Shown: positions 34,047 through 42,125 of the stretch, piece after piece
Position numbering within the stretch: position 1 is the stretch's first letter
Layout of the letters: every line of letters starts with the position of its first letter
Assembly: GCF_000425065.1 (NCBI RefSeq)
Contig: NZ_AULB01000030.1
Span: 56,477 to 120,476 of the forward strand
Direction of reading: 5' to 3'
From: Actinomadura rifamycini DSM 43936
GTDB lineage: Bacteria > Actinomycetota > Actinomycetes > Streptosporangiales > Streptosporangiaceae
DNA: 64,000 bases
The notes under the pieces: model-generated
Database searches by the model: none
Told to the model about the DNA's origin: nothing
What the model saw: the letters and a program-made list of their open reading frames with translations, nothing else
Position numbers and translations under genes: made by a program

Positions 34047-34078
34047 GCGGTGCGCCCGGCGGCGTCCGGGCGCACCGC
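34047..34078 (+). terminator. Terminator after the DivIVA-like gene
   Basis: Perfect 13-bp stem (34047-34059 with 34066-34078), 8 nt past the stop at 34039. Confidence 0.8.
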
Positions 34079-34089
34079 GGCGCGTTCTA

Positions 34090-34095
34090 TAGGAT
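34090..34095 (+). promoter_or_regulatory. -10 element TAGGAT, leaderless start of def
   Basis: TAGGAT ends 6 nt before the GTG at 34102. Confidence 0.55.
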
Positions 34096-34101
34096 TTTCG
34101 G

Positions 34102-34623
34102 GTGAGCAAGCGAACCACCACGCGCAAGGGGAATCCGCGCCCGATCCGGGTCGTCGGGGACCCGGTCCTGCGGACCGAGTGCGACCCGGTGCGGACGTTC
34201 GACGCCTCCCTCGAACGCCTCGTCGACGACATGTTCGCCACCATGTACGCCGAGAACGGCGCCGGGGTGGCGGCGAACCAGGTGGGGGTCGGCCTTCGCG
34301 TGTTCGTCTACGACTGCGACGACGACCGGGGCCGCCGCCACGTCGGGCACGTCGTCAACCCGGTCCTGACGGTCGCCGACGGCGCCGCGCTCGTCGAGTC
34401 GGAGGGCTGCCTGAGCGTGCCCGACCTGCGGTTCGACACCCCCCGGGCCGAGCACGCGGTCGTCGAGGGCGTCGACGTGAAGGGCGCCCCGGTCCGCGTC
34501 GAGGGGACGGGGTACTTCGCCCGCTGCCTCCAGCACGAGTGCGGGCACCTGGACGGGCGCCTCTACATCGACGTCCTGTCCGGGGACGCCCGCCGCGAGG
34601 CGATGCGCGCCCTGCGCGCCTGA
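34102..34623 (+). CDS. def: Peptide deformylase
   Basis: A 173-aa metalloenzyme with the three PDF motifs: GAGVAANQVG (53-62), EGCLSVPD with the metal Cys at 103, and HECGH (145-149) with two metal His and the catalytic Glu. It removes the formyl group from nascent proteins. The second motif and the HECGH variant fit the actinobacterial type. No fmt neighbour, so it stands alone. Confidence 0.95.
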   Translation: MSKRTTTRKGNPRPIRVVGDPVLRTECDPVRTFDASLERLVDDMFATMYAENGAGVAANQVGVGLRVFVYDCDDDRGRRHVGHVVNPVLTVADGAALVESEGCLSVPDLRFDTPRAEHAVVEGVDVKGAPVRVEGTGYFARCLQHECGHLDGRLYIDVLSGDARREAMRALRA

Positions 34624-34754
34624 CCCCGGTCCCTGCTGGGCGACATCCTCCGAAAGTGGGGGTCGCGGGATAGGGAAATGGGTCCTCGCACCGATGGTGG
34701 CCGCCCGGTTCTTTGCGTCTCATGGAAGGAGACGCGGAACCCCGGAGGACGGCC

Positions 34755-34970
34755 ATGGTGGAGTACGGCGAGGCGGCCCGGACGACGGAGCGGCGCCGCC
34801 CGTGGTGGCGCGGCCGCCCGCTGCTGTGGGTGCTGCTGGTCGCGGCGCTCGCGATGCTGGTCACCGGCATGGTGCTGCACGAGGTGGGGCTGATGTCGCT
34901 GGGCCTGATCGGCGCGGGCGTGACGGCGTCGCTGCTGGACCCGCACGGCTTCCGCGGCCCGCCGCGCTAG
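34755..34970 (+). CDS. Small two-helix membrane protein
   Basis: A 71-aa protein from the ATG at 34755 (GGAGGAC 5 nt upstream); the frame is open to a GTG at 34713 without a ribosome binding site. A basic start (ERRRPWWRGRP) precedes two hydrophobic segments, PLLWVLLVAALAMLVTGMVL and LMSLGLIGAGVTASLL. Its TAG overlaps the TAG of the convergent kinase gene within CTAG. Function unknown. Confidence 0.7.
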   Translation: MVEYGEAARTTERRRPWWRGRPLLWVLLVAALAMLVTGMVLHEVGLMSLGLIGAGVTASLLDPHGFRGPPR

Positions 34971-36547
34971 TCGGTGTCGAGGGGGATGACGACGCGGAAG
35001 ACGGCGCCCTCGCCGGGGGTCGAGTCGACCTCGACGACGCCGTCGTGCGCGGCGACGAGGGCCGCGACGATCGCGAGGCCGAGGCCCGTGCCGCCGTCCT
35101 CCCGGGACCGGGACGCGTCCGCCCGGTAGAAGCGCTCGAAGACGCGCTCCTTCGCCTCCGGGGAGAGGCCCGGCCCCTCGTCGGCGACCTCGACGGCGGC
35201 GGCGGGCGCGCCGCGCAGCGTGCCGGACGCCAGCCGCACCTCGACGGGCGTCCCCGCGGGCGTGTGCGCGAGCGCGTTCGTCAGCAGGTTGCCGAGCACC
35301 TGCCGCAGCCGCGGCTCGTCCCCCCGAACCTGGTAGGCCGTGCCGCCGGCGACCTTCAGCTGGACGGCCCGGTCCGGCGCGAGCACGCGGGTCTCCTGGA
35401 CGGTGTCGGCGGCGACGGCGAGCAGGTCGACGGGGCGGCGCTCGATGGGGCGCTGCCGGTCGAGGCGGGCGAGCAGGAGGAGGTCCTCGACGAGCAGGCC
35501 CATGCGGGCGGCGGTGTCCTCGATGCGGCCGATCAGCCGGCCCTGTTCCTCGGGGCCGCGCGCGGCGCCCTGCCGGTAGAACTCGGCGAAGCCGCGGATG
35601 GCGGTGAGCGGGGTGCGCAGCTCGTGGCTGGCGTCGGCGATGAACCGCCGCATCCGCTCCTCCGAGCGCCGCGCGGACTCCTCCGACCGGCGCGCCGCCT
35701 CCTCCGACTCGGCGCGGGCCCGGAACGCCGCCTCGATCTGCGCGAGCATGCTGTTCAGCGACCGGCCGAGCCGCCCCATCTCCGTCCGCCGGTCGGCCTC
35801 GGGGACGCGCCGCGACAGGTTCCCCGCCGCGATCGCCCCCGCCGTCGCCTCGATCGCCGACAGCGGCCGCAGCGCCGCCCGGACGACCCACGCGCCGAGG
35901 CCCACGAGCACCGACAGCACGGACAGGCCGACGATCAGGTCGATCGCGACGAGCCGCCGGACCGTCTGCTCGATCTGCGCCATGCTGGTGCCGAGGACGA
36001 GCGTGCCGCCGCCCGGGATCGGCGCGGCGAGCACCCGCCACGGGGACCCCGAACCGCCCGCGCCCGGCACGGTGAACGGCTCGTCCAGCCGCCCGGACAG
36101 GTCGGCGGGCAGCCGCGGGTAGCCGCGCTCGTCGAGCGCGGTGCTGCGGTCGACGACCCGGTTGCCGGTCGTGCGGATCTCCCCGTACGTCTCGCTGGGG
36201 ATCCGCAGCTCGATGGGCCGGACACCGCGCTCCAGGTACGGCCGGACCTGCTCGATGGTGCGGTCCACCGAGCTGTACAGCTGCTCGTCGGCGCGGTTCA
36301 CCAGGTACTGCCGCAGGACGGACGCGCCCGCGACGGCCATCACGGTCATCCCGAGGGTGACGAGCACCATCATCCCGGCGATCAGCTTGACGCGCAGCGA
36401 CGTCCGCCCCCAGAGGCGCCCGAGCCCGGTGAGCGGCCGCCGCCCGGGCGGGCGCGCCGGGTGCGCGCCGTACGGGCCCGGCGGCGCGGGCGGGCCCGCG
36501 CCGTACGGGCCCGGCGGCGCGGGCCCGCCGGGCGGCGCGGCGGTCAT
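34967..36547 (-). CDS. Sensor histidine kinase
   Basis: A 526-aa kinase. Pro/Gly-rich N-terminus (1-45), membrane helix (~52-75), extracytoplasmic sensor (~76-205), second helix (~208-232), HAMP (~233-285), H-box FIADASHELRTPLTAIRGF, N-box NLLTNALAHTP and G-boxes VADEGPGLSP and GTGLGLAIV. The ATG overlaps the regulator stop (ATGA). It resembles the MprB/PhoR class, and the divergent membrane protease fits MprAB-PepD organisation in mycobacteria. The signal is probably envelope stress or a surface cue (inference). Confidence 0.92.
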   Translation of the reverse strand: MTAAPPGGPAPPGPYGAGPPAPPGPYGAHPARPPGRRPLTGLGRLWGRTSLRVKLIAGMMVLVTLGMTVMAVAGASVLRQYLVNRADEQLYSSVDRTIEQVRPYLERGVRPIELRIPSETYGEIRTTGNRVVDRSTALDERGYPRLPADLSGRLDEPFTVPGAGGSGSPWRVLAAPIPGGGTLVLGTSMAQIEQTVRRLVAIDLIVGLSVLSVLVGLGAWVVRAALRPLSAIEATAGAIAAGNLSRRVPEADRRTEMGRLGRSLNSMLAQIEAAFRARAESEEAARRSEESARRSEERMRRFIADASHELRTPLTAIRGFAEFYRQGAARGPEEQGRLIGRIEDTAARMGLLVEDLLLLARLDRQRPIERRPVDLLAVAADTVQETRVLAPDRAVQLKVAGGTAYQVRGDEPRLRQVLGNLLTNALAHTPAGTPVEVRLASGTLRGAPAAAVEVADEGPGLSPEAKERVFERFYRADASRSREDGGTGLGLAIVAALVAAHDGVVEVDSTPGEGAVFRVVIPLDTD

Positions 36548-37275
36548 CCCGTCTTCGGGGGCTCGCGCAGCACGTAGCCCACGCCCCGCAGGGTGTGGAT
36601 CAGCCGCGGCTCGACGTTGTCGACCTTGCGGCGCAGCGCGGACACGTACGACTCGACGATCCCCGCGTCGCCCTGGAAGTCGTAGTTCCACACGTGGTCG
36701 AGGATCTGCGCCTTCGACACGACCCGTCCGGCGTTCGCCATGAAGTAGCGCAGCAGCTTGAACTCGGTCGGCGAGAGCTGGATGGCGCGGCCGTTCCGCC
36801 ACACCTCGTGGCTGTCCTCGTCGAGCTCGATGTCGGCGAACACCAGCCGCGGCGGGGGTTCGGCGGTCCCGCCGCGGAACCGCCGCAGCACCGCCCGGAT
36901 GCGGGCGATGACCTCCTCCAGGCTGAACGGCTTGGTGACGTAGTCGTCGCCGCCGATCGTGAGGCCCTTGATCCGGTCCTGGACGGCGTCGCGGGCCGTG
37001 AGGAACAGGACGGGCGTGTGGTCGCCCCCGGACCGCAGCCGGCGCGCGACGTCGAACCCGTCGATGTCGGGCAGCATCACGTCGAGGACGATCAGGTCGG
37101 GCCGGTGCCGCCGCGCCGACTGCACCGCGTCCGCCCCGTTCGTCGCCGTCACCACCTCGAAGCCGGTGAACCGCAGGCTCCCGGCGAGCAGTTCGAGGAT
37201 GTTCGGCTCGTCCTCGACGACGAGCAGGGTCGCCTCGGGTGTCCGGCCGCCGTTCGCGCCCGTCCGTTCAACCAA
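36544..37275 (-). CDS. OmpR-family response regulator (PhoP/MprA-like)
   Basis: A 243-aa regulator. Receiver with acidic pocket ED (21-22) and phospho-acceptor D65 in LIVLDVMLPD; winged helix (about 140-238) with LSPTEFKLLRYFMANAG and VESYVSALRRKVD, ending HTLRGVGYVLRE. It is very like mycobacterial PhoP/MprA. TTG start with GGAGGGAG about 9 nt upstream. Three TTCAG direct-repeat boxes in the divergent region are candidate binding sites. Confidence 0.92.
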   Translation of the reverse strand: MVERTGANGGRTPEATLLVVEDEPNILELLAGSLRFTGFEVVTATNGADAVQSARRHRPDLIVLDVMLPDIDGFDVARRLRSGGDHTPVLFLTARDAVQDRIKGLTIGGDDYVTKPFSLEEVIARIRAVLRRFRGGTAEPPPRLVFADIELDEDSHEVWRNGRAIQLSPTEFKLLRYFMANAGRVVSKAQILDHVWNYDFQGDAGIVESYVSALRRKVDNVEPRLIHTLRGVGYVLREPPKTG

Positions 37276-37646
37276 CTGACACAGCTCCCTCCACCATCAC
37301 GGTAGAGGTTCCCATCCGAAGCTGAATGCTCCCTGAACGTTCCCGGGGGATGCGGTGACCGCCGCCGCGGCGGCGGACGCGCACGGGAGATCGGCAGCGC
37401 GCGTTCAGCGAACGGTCAGGTAGGTGCGGTTGGGTGAGGGCACAGGGCGCGCCCGGTCCCGGCCAGGGAGCGGGGGTCCCGCGCCCTGGCCAGCGACCGC
37501 GGCCGGAGGGGGACGAACCGCCGCACGTCCCCCTCCGGCCGCGGTTTTCCCGTACGGCGGGCGTTCAGGACACTTTCAGGTCGGATGCAGCCCGGATGCA
37601 GTTCCGCGACGCAGGCTCATGGACGAGCCACCACGAGGGGGATGAG
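37276..37646. promoter_or_regulatory. Divergent control region with three TTCAG direct repeats
   Basis: 371 bp between the regulator and the protease. Three pairs of TTCAG hexamers each have an 11-bp period: 37321-37337 (minus orientation), 37404-37420 and 37564-37580 (plus). An 11-bp direct repeat is the spacing expected for an OmpR-family dimer. The last pair lies about 67 nt before the protease start. Confidence 0.7.
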
Positions 37647-39044
37647 ATGAGCGGCGAACGGACGCACCGGTCGGAGCCCGAGCGACCCGACTTCCACCCG
37701 CACGGAGGCGTGCCCGGGACGCCCGCCGAGCCCGCAGACCCGCACCGCGAGCCGTCCACCGGCCCGGCCGCCGAGACCCCGCCCCACGGCACCCCGCGCC
37801 CACCCGACCACGGAACCCGCGGCGCCCAGGGCGCGTACGGGACGGAATCGGCGCCGGGCACGCCCAGCGCCCCCGGCACGGCGGGCGCAGCGGGCACGCA
37901 CGGCGCGGCGGGCACGTCCGGCGCGCCCGGGGCGGCGGGCGCGCACGGCGTGTCCGGGGCGCTGGGGACGCCCGGCACGTACGGGGTGCCCGGCACGCCC
38001 AGCGAGGCGGGCACGTCCGGCACGCACGGCCCCCACGGGGCGCCCGGCACGTCCGCCACGCACGAGGCACCGGGCCACGGCACCTACGGGGTGCCAGGCG
38101 CATACGGGGCCACCGGGACGGCCGGGGTGCCGGGGGCGTACGGGGCGGGTGACGCTCGGGGCGGGCCCGGGGCATTCGGCGTGCCCGGCGGGGGCGGGGC
38201 GGGGGCGCGGCGGCCGCGCGGGGTCCGGCGGGCGGTCGCGCTGGGCGCCGCCGCGCTGGCGCTCGCCGTCGCCGCGGGCGCGGGCGGCGCCGCGGCGGCG
38301 CTCGCGCTGACCGACGAGCCCGCGCGGTCCGCGCCGACCGCCGTCACGGGCGCGTCGAACGCGAACGGCTCGGTGTCGGCGGTCGCGGCGGCCGTGCTGC
38401 CGAGCGTCGTGTCGATCACGGCGCAGTCGGGGGCGGGCAGCAGCGGCGGCTCGGGGGTGGTCCTGGGCGAGGACGGGACGATCCTCACGAACGCGCACGT
38501 GGTCGACGGGGCTCAGCAGGTCGCGGTGAAGTTCAGTGACGGGAGCACCGCGCGGGCGCAGGTCGTCGGCGCCGACCGGACGAACGACATCGCGGTCCTG
38601 AAGGCGGAGGGCGTCTCGGGTTTGAAGCCGGCGTCGTTCGGTACCACCGAGGGGCTCGCGGTCGGCGACCAGGTGCTCGCCGTCGGCAGCCCGCTCGGCC
38701 TGGACGGCTCGGTGACGTCGGGGATCGTGAGCGGGCTCGGGCGGCAGGTCAGCGAGGGGAGCGACCGGCCCGAGCGGCAGGCGCCCTGGCTGCCCCCGGG
38801 CCTCCAGGAGGAGCTCAGTCAGGAGGAGCGGACGGTGATCGAGAACGCGATCCAGACGGACGCGCCGATCAACCCGGGCAACTCGGGCGGCGCGCTCGTG
38901 AACGCGTCCGGGCAGGTCATCGGGATCAACACCGCGATCCTCACGTCCGGCGGCGGCTCGGGCAGCATCGGCCTCGGGTTCGCGATCCCGATCGACAGTG
39001 CGAAGCAGACCGCCGCGAAGATCATCGCGGCGGCCGCGGTCTGA
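37647..39044 (+). CDS. Membrane-anchored trypsin-like (HtrA/PepD-type) protease without PDZ domain
   Basis: A 465-aa protein. Residues 1-190 are low-complexity, Gly/Thr/Pro/His-rich with GTxGxxG repeats. A membrane helix follows (~193-220), then a chymotrypsin-fold domain: His in LTNAHVV, Asp in TNDIAVLK and Ser in GNSGGALV. The protein ends straight after the protease core; the PDZ domain usual in HtrA/PepD is missing. The ATG at 37647 has GAGGGG 7 nt upstream. It is divergent from the two-component system, a typical envelope-stress pairing. Confidence 0.9.
   Translation: MSGERTHRSEPERPDFHPHGGVPGTPAEPADPHREPSTGPAAETPPHGTPRPPDHGTRGAQGAYGTESAPGTPSAPGTAGAAGTHGAAGTSGAPGAAGAHGVSGALGTPGTYGVPGTPSEAGTSGTHGPHGAPGTSATHEAPGHGTYGVPGAYGATGTAGVPGAYGAGDARGGPGAFGVPGGGGAGARRPRGVRRAVALGAAALALAVAAGAGGAAAALALTDEPARSAPTAVTGASNANGSVSAVAAAVLPSVVSITAQSGAGSSGGSGVVLGEDGTILTNAHVVDGAQQVAVKFSDGSTARAQVVGADRTNDIAVLKAEGVSGLKPASFGTTEGLAVGDQVLAVGSPLGLDGSVTSGIVSGLGRQVSEGSDRPERQAPWLPPGLQEELSQEERTVIENAIQTDAPINPGNSGGALVNASGQVIGINTAILTSGGGSGSIGLGFAIPIDSAKQTAAKIIAAAAV
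37860..38160. repeat. Imperfect repeats coding GTxGxxG units
   Basis: Degenerate 9-18-bp units around ggcacg encode a collagen-like Gly/Thr/Ala/Pro region on the cytoplasmic side of the protease. Confidence 0.7.
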
Positions 39045-39148
39045 CCGCGGGCGCCGTCCGGCCGGAGCTCTGGGGGGAGCGGGCGGACGGGCGGCGCCGC
39101 GGTCGGAGGACGTTCCCGGCCGGGCCGGGCTCGGGAGCGCCCTCGGCA

Positions 39149-39191
39149 GGACGGCCGCGCGTCCCTTACCAGCGGGGACGCGCGGCCGTCC
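39149..39191. terminator. Bidirectional terminator
   Basis: A perfect 17-bp stem (39149-39165 with 39175-39191, 9-nt loop) lies between the convergent stops at 39044 and 39226. Confidence 0.85.
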
Positions 39192-39225
39192 CGTGTTCGG
39201 CGGGCGGATGCGGCGGGCGGATGCG

Positions 39226-40059
39226 TCAGACGCGTTCGGCGGGGGCCGGGATGGTGGGCTTGTGCCGCACCTTGGAGAGCATCGTGCGGGTGGTGGCGAG
39301 GTAGTAGTCGCGCGGGATGGTCCGGACCCGGACCGGCAGGCGGGGGTACACCAGCGACAGCGCGCCGAGCAGCAGCCGGAACCGGAGGCGCCGCGCCGCG
39401 TTCCACTTCCAGCCGTACTGCTCGCGGATCGGCGCGGGCATCAGCCCGACGGTGAGCAGCCGGATCGCGGCCAGGCCGGGCGCGGCCAGGATCCCGCCGG
39501 GCAGCTTCGGGTTGAGCACCTGGTCGGCGACGGCGCGCGACGTGTCGTTGACCTTGATCGTGTGCAGCATCCCGGCGTAGTACTCGCGGAAGTCCCGGTA
39601 GGTCTCGGGCATCCGCCCTTCCGGGCAGCCGAGGATGGTCGCGTAGACCTTCGTCTGCCCGTAGAACTCCTCGAGCTCGCGTTCGTCCAGTTTCCGGCGG
39701 AAGAGCGCCTGGTAGAACTGCGCGGCCACGGCGAACAGGGTCGCGGCCACCCACACCTGGAGGTCGGGGTCGTTCGCCCGGTAGCCCGGGCCGGTGACCT
39801 GCTCGTGTCCCTTCCAGACGAGGGCGCTGAACGTCTCCGCCTCGTCCTTCGTGCCGAACTGGACCGCGTACAGCCACCCCATGGTGTTGCGCAGGCGGCG
39901 CAGCGGATCCTCGTGCGTATAGCTGTGGTCGTATACCCCTTGGGCCACCTGCGGGTGGGCGGTCTGCAGCAGTGACGCCGCCCCGCCCGCCGCGATGAGC
40001 GCGCCCTCGCGGGTGATCACCCGGATCAGGTCCTCGTCCCGGAACAGTCCCTCGGTCAT
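39226..40059 (-). CDS. MpaB-family oxygenase (DUF2236)
   Basis: A 277-aa helical protein with the DUF2236 pattern: REGALIAAGGAASLLQTAHPQVAQGV near the start (His about 35), RLRNTMGWLYAVQFG, VWKGHEQVTG and NDPDLQVWVAATLF. MpaB-type proteins are heme-containing; the fungal member cleaves a farnesyl chain and latex clearing proteins are relatives. Bacterial substrates are mostly unknown. TACACT lies 7 nt before the ATG, so it is probably leaderless. A palindrome AAGTACTT (40076-40083) upstream may bind a TetR-type regulator. Confidence 0.85.
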   Translation of the reverse strand: MTEGLFRDEDLIRVITREGALIAAGGAASLLQTAHPQVAQGVYDHSYTHEDPLRRLRNTMGWLYAVQFGTKDEAETFSALVWKGHEQVTGPGYRANDPDLQVWVAATLFAVAAQFYQALFRRKLDERELEEFYGQTKVYATILGCPEGRMPETYRDFREYYAGMLHTIKVNDTSRAVADQVLNPKLPGGILAAPGLAAIRLLTVGLMPAPIREQYGWKWNAARRLRFRLLLGALSLVYPRLPVRVRTIPRDYYLATTRTMLSKVRHKPTIPAPAERV

Positions 40060-40066
40060 GGCGATC

Positions 40067-40083
40067 AGTGTAAGTAAGTACTT
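40067..40083 (-). promoter_or_regulatory. -10 element TACACT and palindrome upstream of the oxygenase
   Basis: TACACT (40072-40067, minus strand) sits 7 nt before the start at 40059. AAGTACTT (40076-40083) sits directly upstream, a typical place for a repressor site. Confidence 0.5.
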
Positions 40084-40125
40084 GCATGCGTGGAAACCCG
40101 GAGGACAAGATCACCCCGCAGCGGG

Positions 40126-40131
40126 GATAAT
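40126..40131 (+). promoter_or_regulatory. -10 element GATAAT, leaderless start of arfB
   Basis: GATAAT ends 7 nt before the ATG at 40139. Confidence 0.55.
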
Positions 40132-40138
40132 CACCCGC

Positions 40139-40564
40139 ATGTCCGACTCGATCCCGATCCGCGGTCCGGTCTCGATCCCCGAGGCCGAGCTGCGCTGGCG
40201 TTTCTCCCGCTCCTCGGGGCCGGGCGGGCAGCACGTCAACACCAGCGCGACCGCCGCCGAACTGTCCTTCGACGTCGCCGCGTCGCCGTCCCTCCCCGAG
40301 CCCTACCGGTCCCGCGCCCTCGAACGCCTCGCGGGACGGCTCGTCCGGGGCGTCCTGACGATCCGCGCCGAGGAGTACCGGTCGCAGGTGCGCAACCGCG
40401 ACGCCGCCCGCGCGCGCTTGGCGTCGGTCCTCGCCGAGGCCATCGCACCACCGCCGAAGAAGCGCATCCCGAAGAAGATGCCGCGCGGCCTCAACGAGCG
40501 CCGGCTGGAGAACAAGAAGCGGCGCTCGGCCGTCAAGCGCGAACGCTCCCGCCGCTGGGACTGA
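40139..40564 (+). CDS. arfB: Alternative ribosome-rescue factor ArfB (YaeJ-type)
   Basis: A 141-aa protein. It has the release-factor catalytic GGQ in SGPGGQHVN (29-31) and the basic C-terminal tail (RRLENKKRRSAVKRERSRRW) that enters the empty mRNA channel. It hydrolyses peptidyl-tRNA on stalled ribosomes. The length fits the family. The ATG at 40139 is preferred because of the family N-terminus and the upstream -10; the frame is open further upstream. Confidence 0.93.
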   Translation: MSDSIPIRGPVSIPEAELRWRFSRSSGPGGQHVNTSATAAELSFDVAASPSLPEPYRSRALERLAGRLVRGVLTIRAEEYRSQVRNRDAARARLASVLAEAIAPPPKKRIPKKMPRGLNERRLENKKRRSAVKRERSRRWD

Positions 40565-40712
40565 CCCGCCTCCCCCGTCCGGACGGGCCCGTTCAAGGTC
40601 ATTCGCCGCATTTCGGCGGGCCGGAACCGGGCACGCCGGTCGTCTTGCCCGGGACCGGCGGCGCCCCAAGACTGGAAAGCGATCTCGGCGTCGCATCTGG
40701 AGGGGGCCGGAC

Positions 40713-42110
40713 GTGCCCGTCAAGCCGTGGGGTGTCGGCACCGTCGCGGGTCGCGTCCGGGCACTGGCCGCCCTGGCCCTGCTGGCGCTGGCGGTCCTGG
40801 CCGCCTCGGCGTACGCGGCGGTCGGGGACGCCCGTGCGGGGGTGCGGACGCTCGGCGAGCGCGAGGGCCCCCTGGCGGAGCGCATCGGCGGCATGTACCT
40901 CGCGCTCACCGACATGGACGCGCAGGCGACCCGGGTCCTGCTCGCCGGGGGCGAGGCCGACTGGCTGTGCGCCCCGGAGCCGGCGGGCGCCGGCTGCGAG
41001 CGCAGCGGCGCCCGGTACATGTACGACATCCGCCGCGAGGACGCCCAGCGCGCCGCGCTGGCCGCCGCCCGGACCGGACGGACGGACCGGGCCCGCATGC
41101 GGACCGTGCAGGCGCTGCTGAACGGGCTCCACGACTACGACCAGCACGTCCAGGCGGCGATGGACGCGGCGGCGGACCCCGGGGCGCCGCCGCCCGAGGC
41201 CGTCCGGGAGTACCGGACGGCGACCGCCCTCATGACCCGGGAGCTGCTGCCCCGGGCGTCCAACCTGGCCGCCGAGGAGGCCGCCGGCGTCACGACCGCC
41301 TACCGGGAGGAGCGCGCGTCCGTCCTCGCCGGCCGGCTGCGCGTGCTGGGCGCGGGGCTGGCCCTGGTAGCGGCCATCGCCGGGCTCCAGGTGTACCTGG
41401 CCCGGCGGTTCCGCCGCCTGGTGTCCCTGCCGCTGGCCGCCGCGCTGGTGGGCGCGCTGGCGCTGACGGCGACGGTGGCGGCGCGGCTGACCGGCGAGGC
41501 GGAGCGGCTGCGGACGGCCAAGCAGACGGGCCTGGACCCCGCCCTCGGCCTGACCCGCGTCCGGGCGCTCGGCACGAGCATGTACACCGACCGGGCCCGG
41601 CAGATCCTCGACCCCGAGCACGCCGACCGCTACGACCGCCGGTACCTCGACAAGTCCCAGGCGATCCTCTACGTCGCCGGGGCGTCCGACCTGGACGGCT
41701 ACTACCGGGCCCTCGGCCGGAGCGTGGACTTCGGGGGCTACTTCGGCGGGCGGGAGCGCCGGGAGGCGAGCCGTCCGGAGGCGTCCGGCACCGCCGCGCT
41801 GCTGGCCGCCTACCGGACCTACCAGGACCTCGACCGGACCGTCCGGGGGCTCGCCGAGGACGGACGCCTCGACGCGGCGGCCCGGGCGCACCGGGACCCC
41901 CGCTGGCGGAAGCTGCCGCATCCCGCCTTCCGGGCGTACGACCGCGAGATCGACGCCCGGATCGGCCGCCACCAGGCCCGCCGGGTCCGCGCCGCGCTGG
42001 AGGCCGAGCGGGCGCTGCGGCCGATGACCCGGCTGCCGCCGGTCGCGGCGCTGGCCGTCGGCGCGCTGATCGCGGCCGGGATCCGGCCGCGCCTCGCCGA
42101 GTACCGCTGA
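40713..42110 (+). CDS. glnX: GlnX-like membrane sensor protein
   Basis: A 465-aa protein, GTG start with GGAGGGGG upstream. Two halves each have an extracytoplasmic helical domain: membrane helices at about 15-37, 208-228, 233-257 and 440-458. The domains contain AVGDARAGVRTLGEREGPLAERIGG-type heptads. The next gene encodes an SBP_bac_3 protein 15 bp downstream. In mycobacteria GlnX and GlnH form such a pair, sensing Glu/Asp outside and acting on PknG. No PknG-like kinase is in the window. The name follows from architecture and order and is tentative. Confidence 0.65.
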   Translation: MPVKPWGVGTVAGRVRALAALALLALAVLAASAYAAVGDARAGVRTLGEREGPLAERIGGMYLALTDMDAQATRVLLAGGEADWLCAPEPAGAGCERSGARYMYDIRREDAQRAALAAARTGRTDRARMRTVQALLNGLHDYDQHVQAAMDAAADPGAPPPEAVREYRTATALMTRELLPRASNLAAEEAAGVTTAYREERASVLAGRLRVLGAGLALVAAIAGLQVYLARRFRRLVSLPLAAALVGALALTATVAARLTGEAERLRTAKQTGLDPALGLTRVRALGTSMYTDRARQILDPEHADRYDRRYLDKSQAILYVAGASDLDGYYRALGRSVDFGGYFGGRERREASRPEASGTAALLAAYRTYQDLDRTVRGLAEDGRLDAAARAHRDPRWRKLPHPAFRAYDREIDARIGRHQARRVRAALEAERALRPMTRLPPVAALAVGALIAAGIRPRLAEYR

Positions 42111-42125
42111 GAACAGGAGCCGTCC

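Noticed and set aside
32156..34075. A 639-codon minus frame joining the carbonic anhydrase to upstream sequence
   Set aside because: The extra N-terminus is antisense to the DivIVA-like gene; the ATG at 32683 with its -10 is the real start.
37564..37580. TTCAG repeats considered as PHO boxes
   Set aside because: They lack the GTTCACC core and TTCAG recurs without the C-rich half; an OmpR-type site of another regulator fits better.
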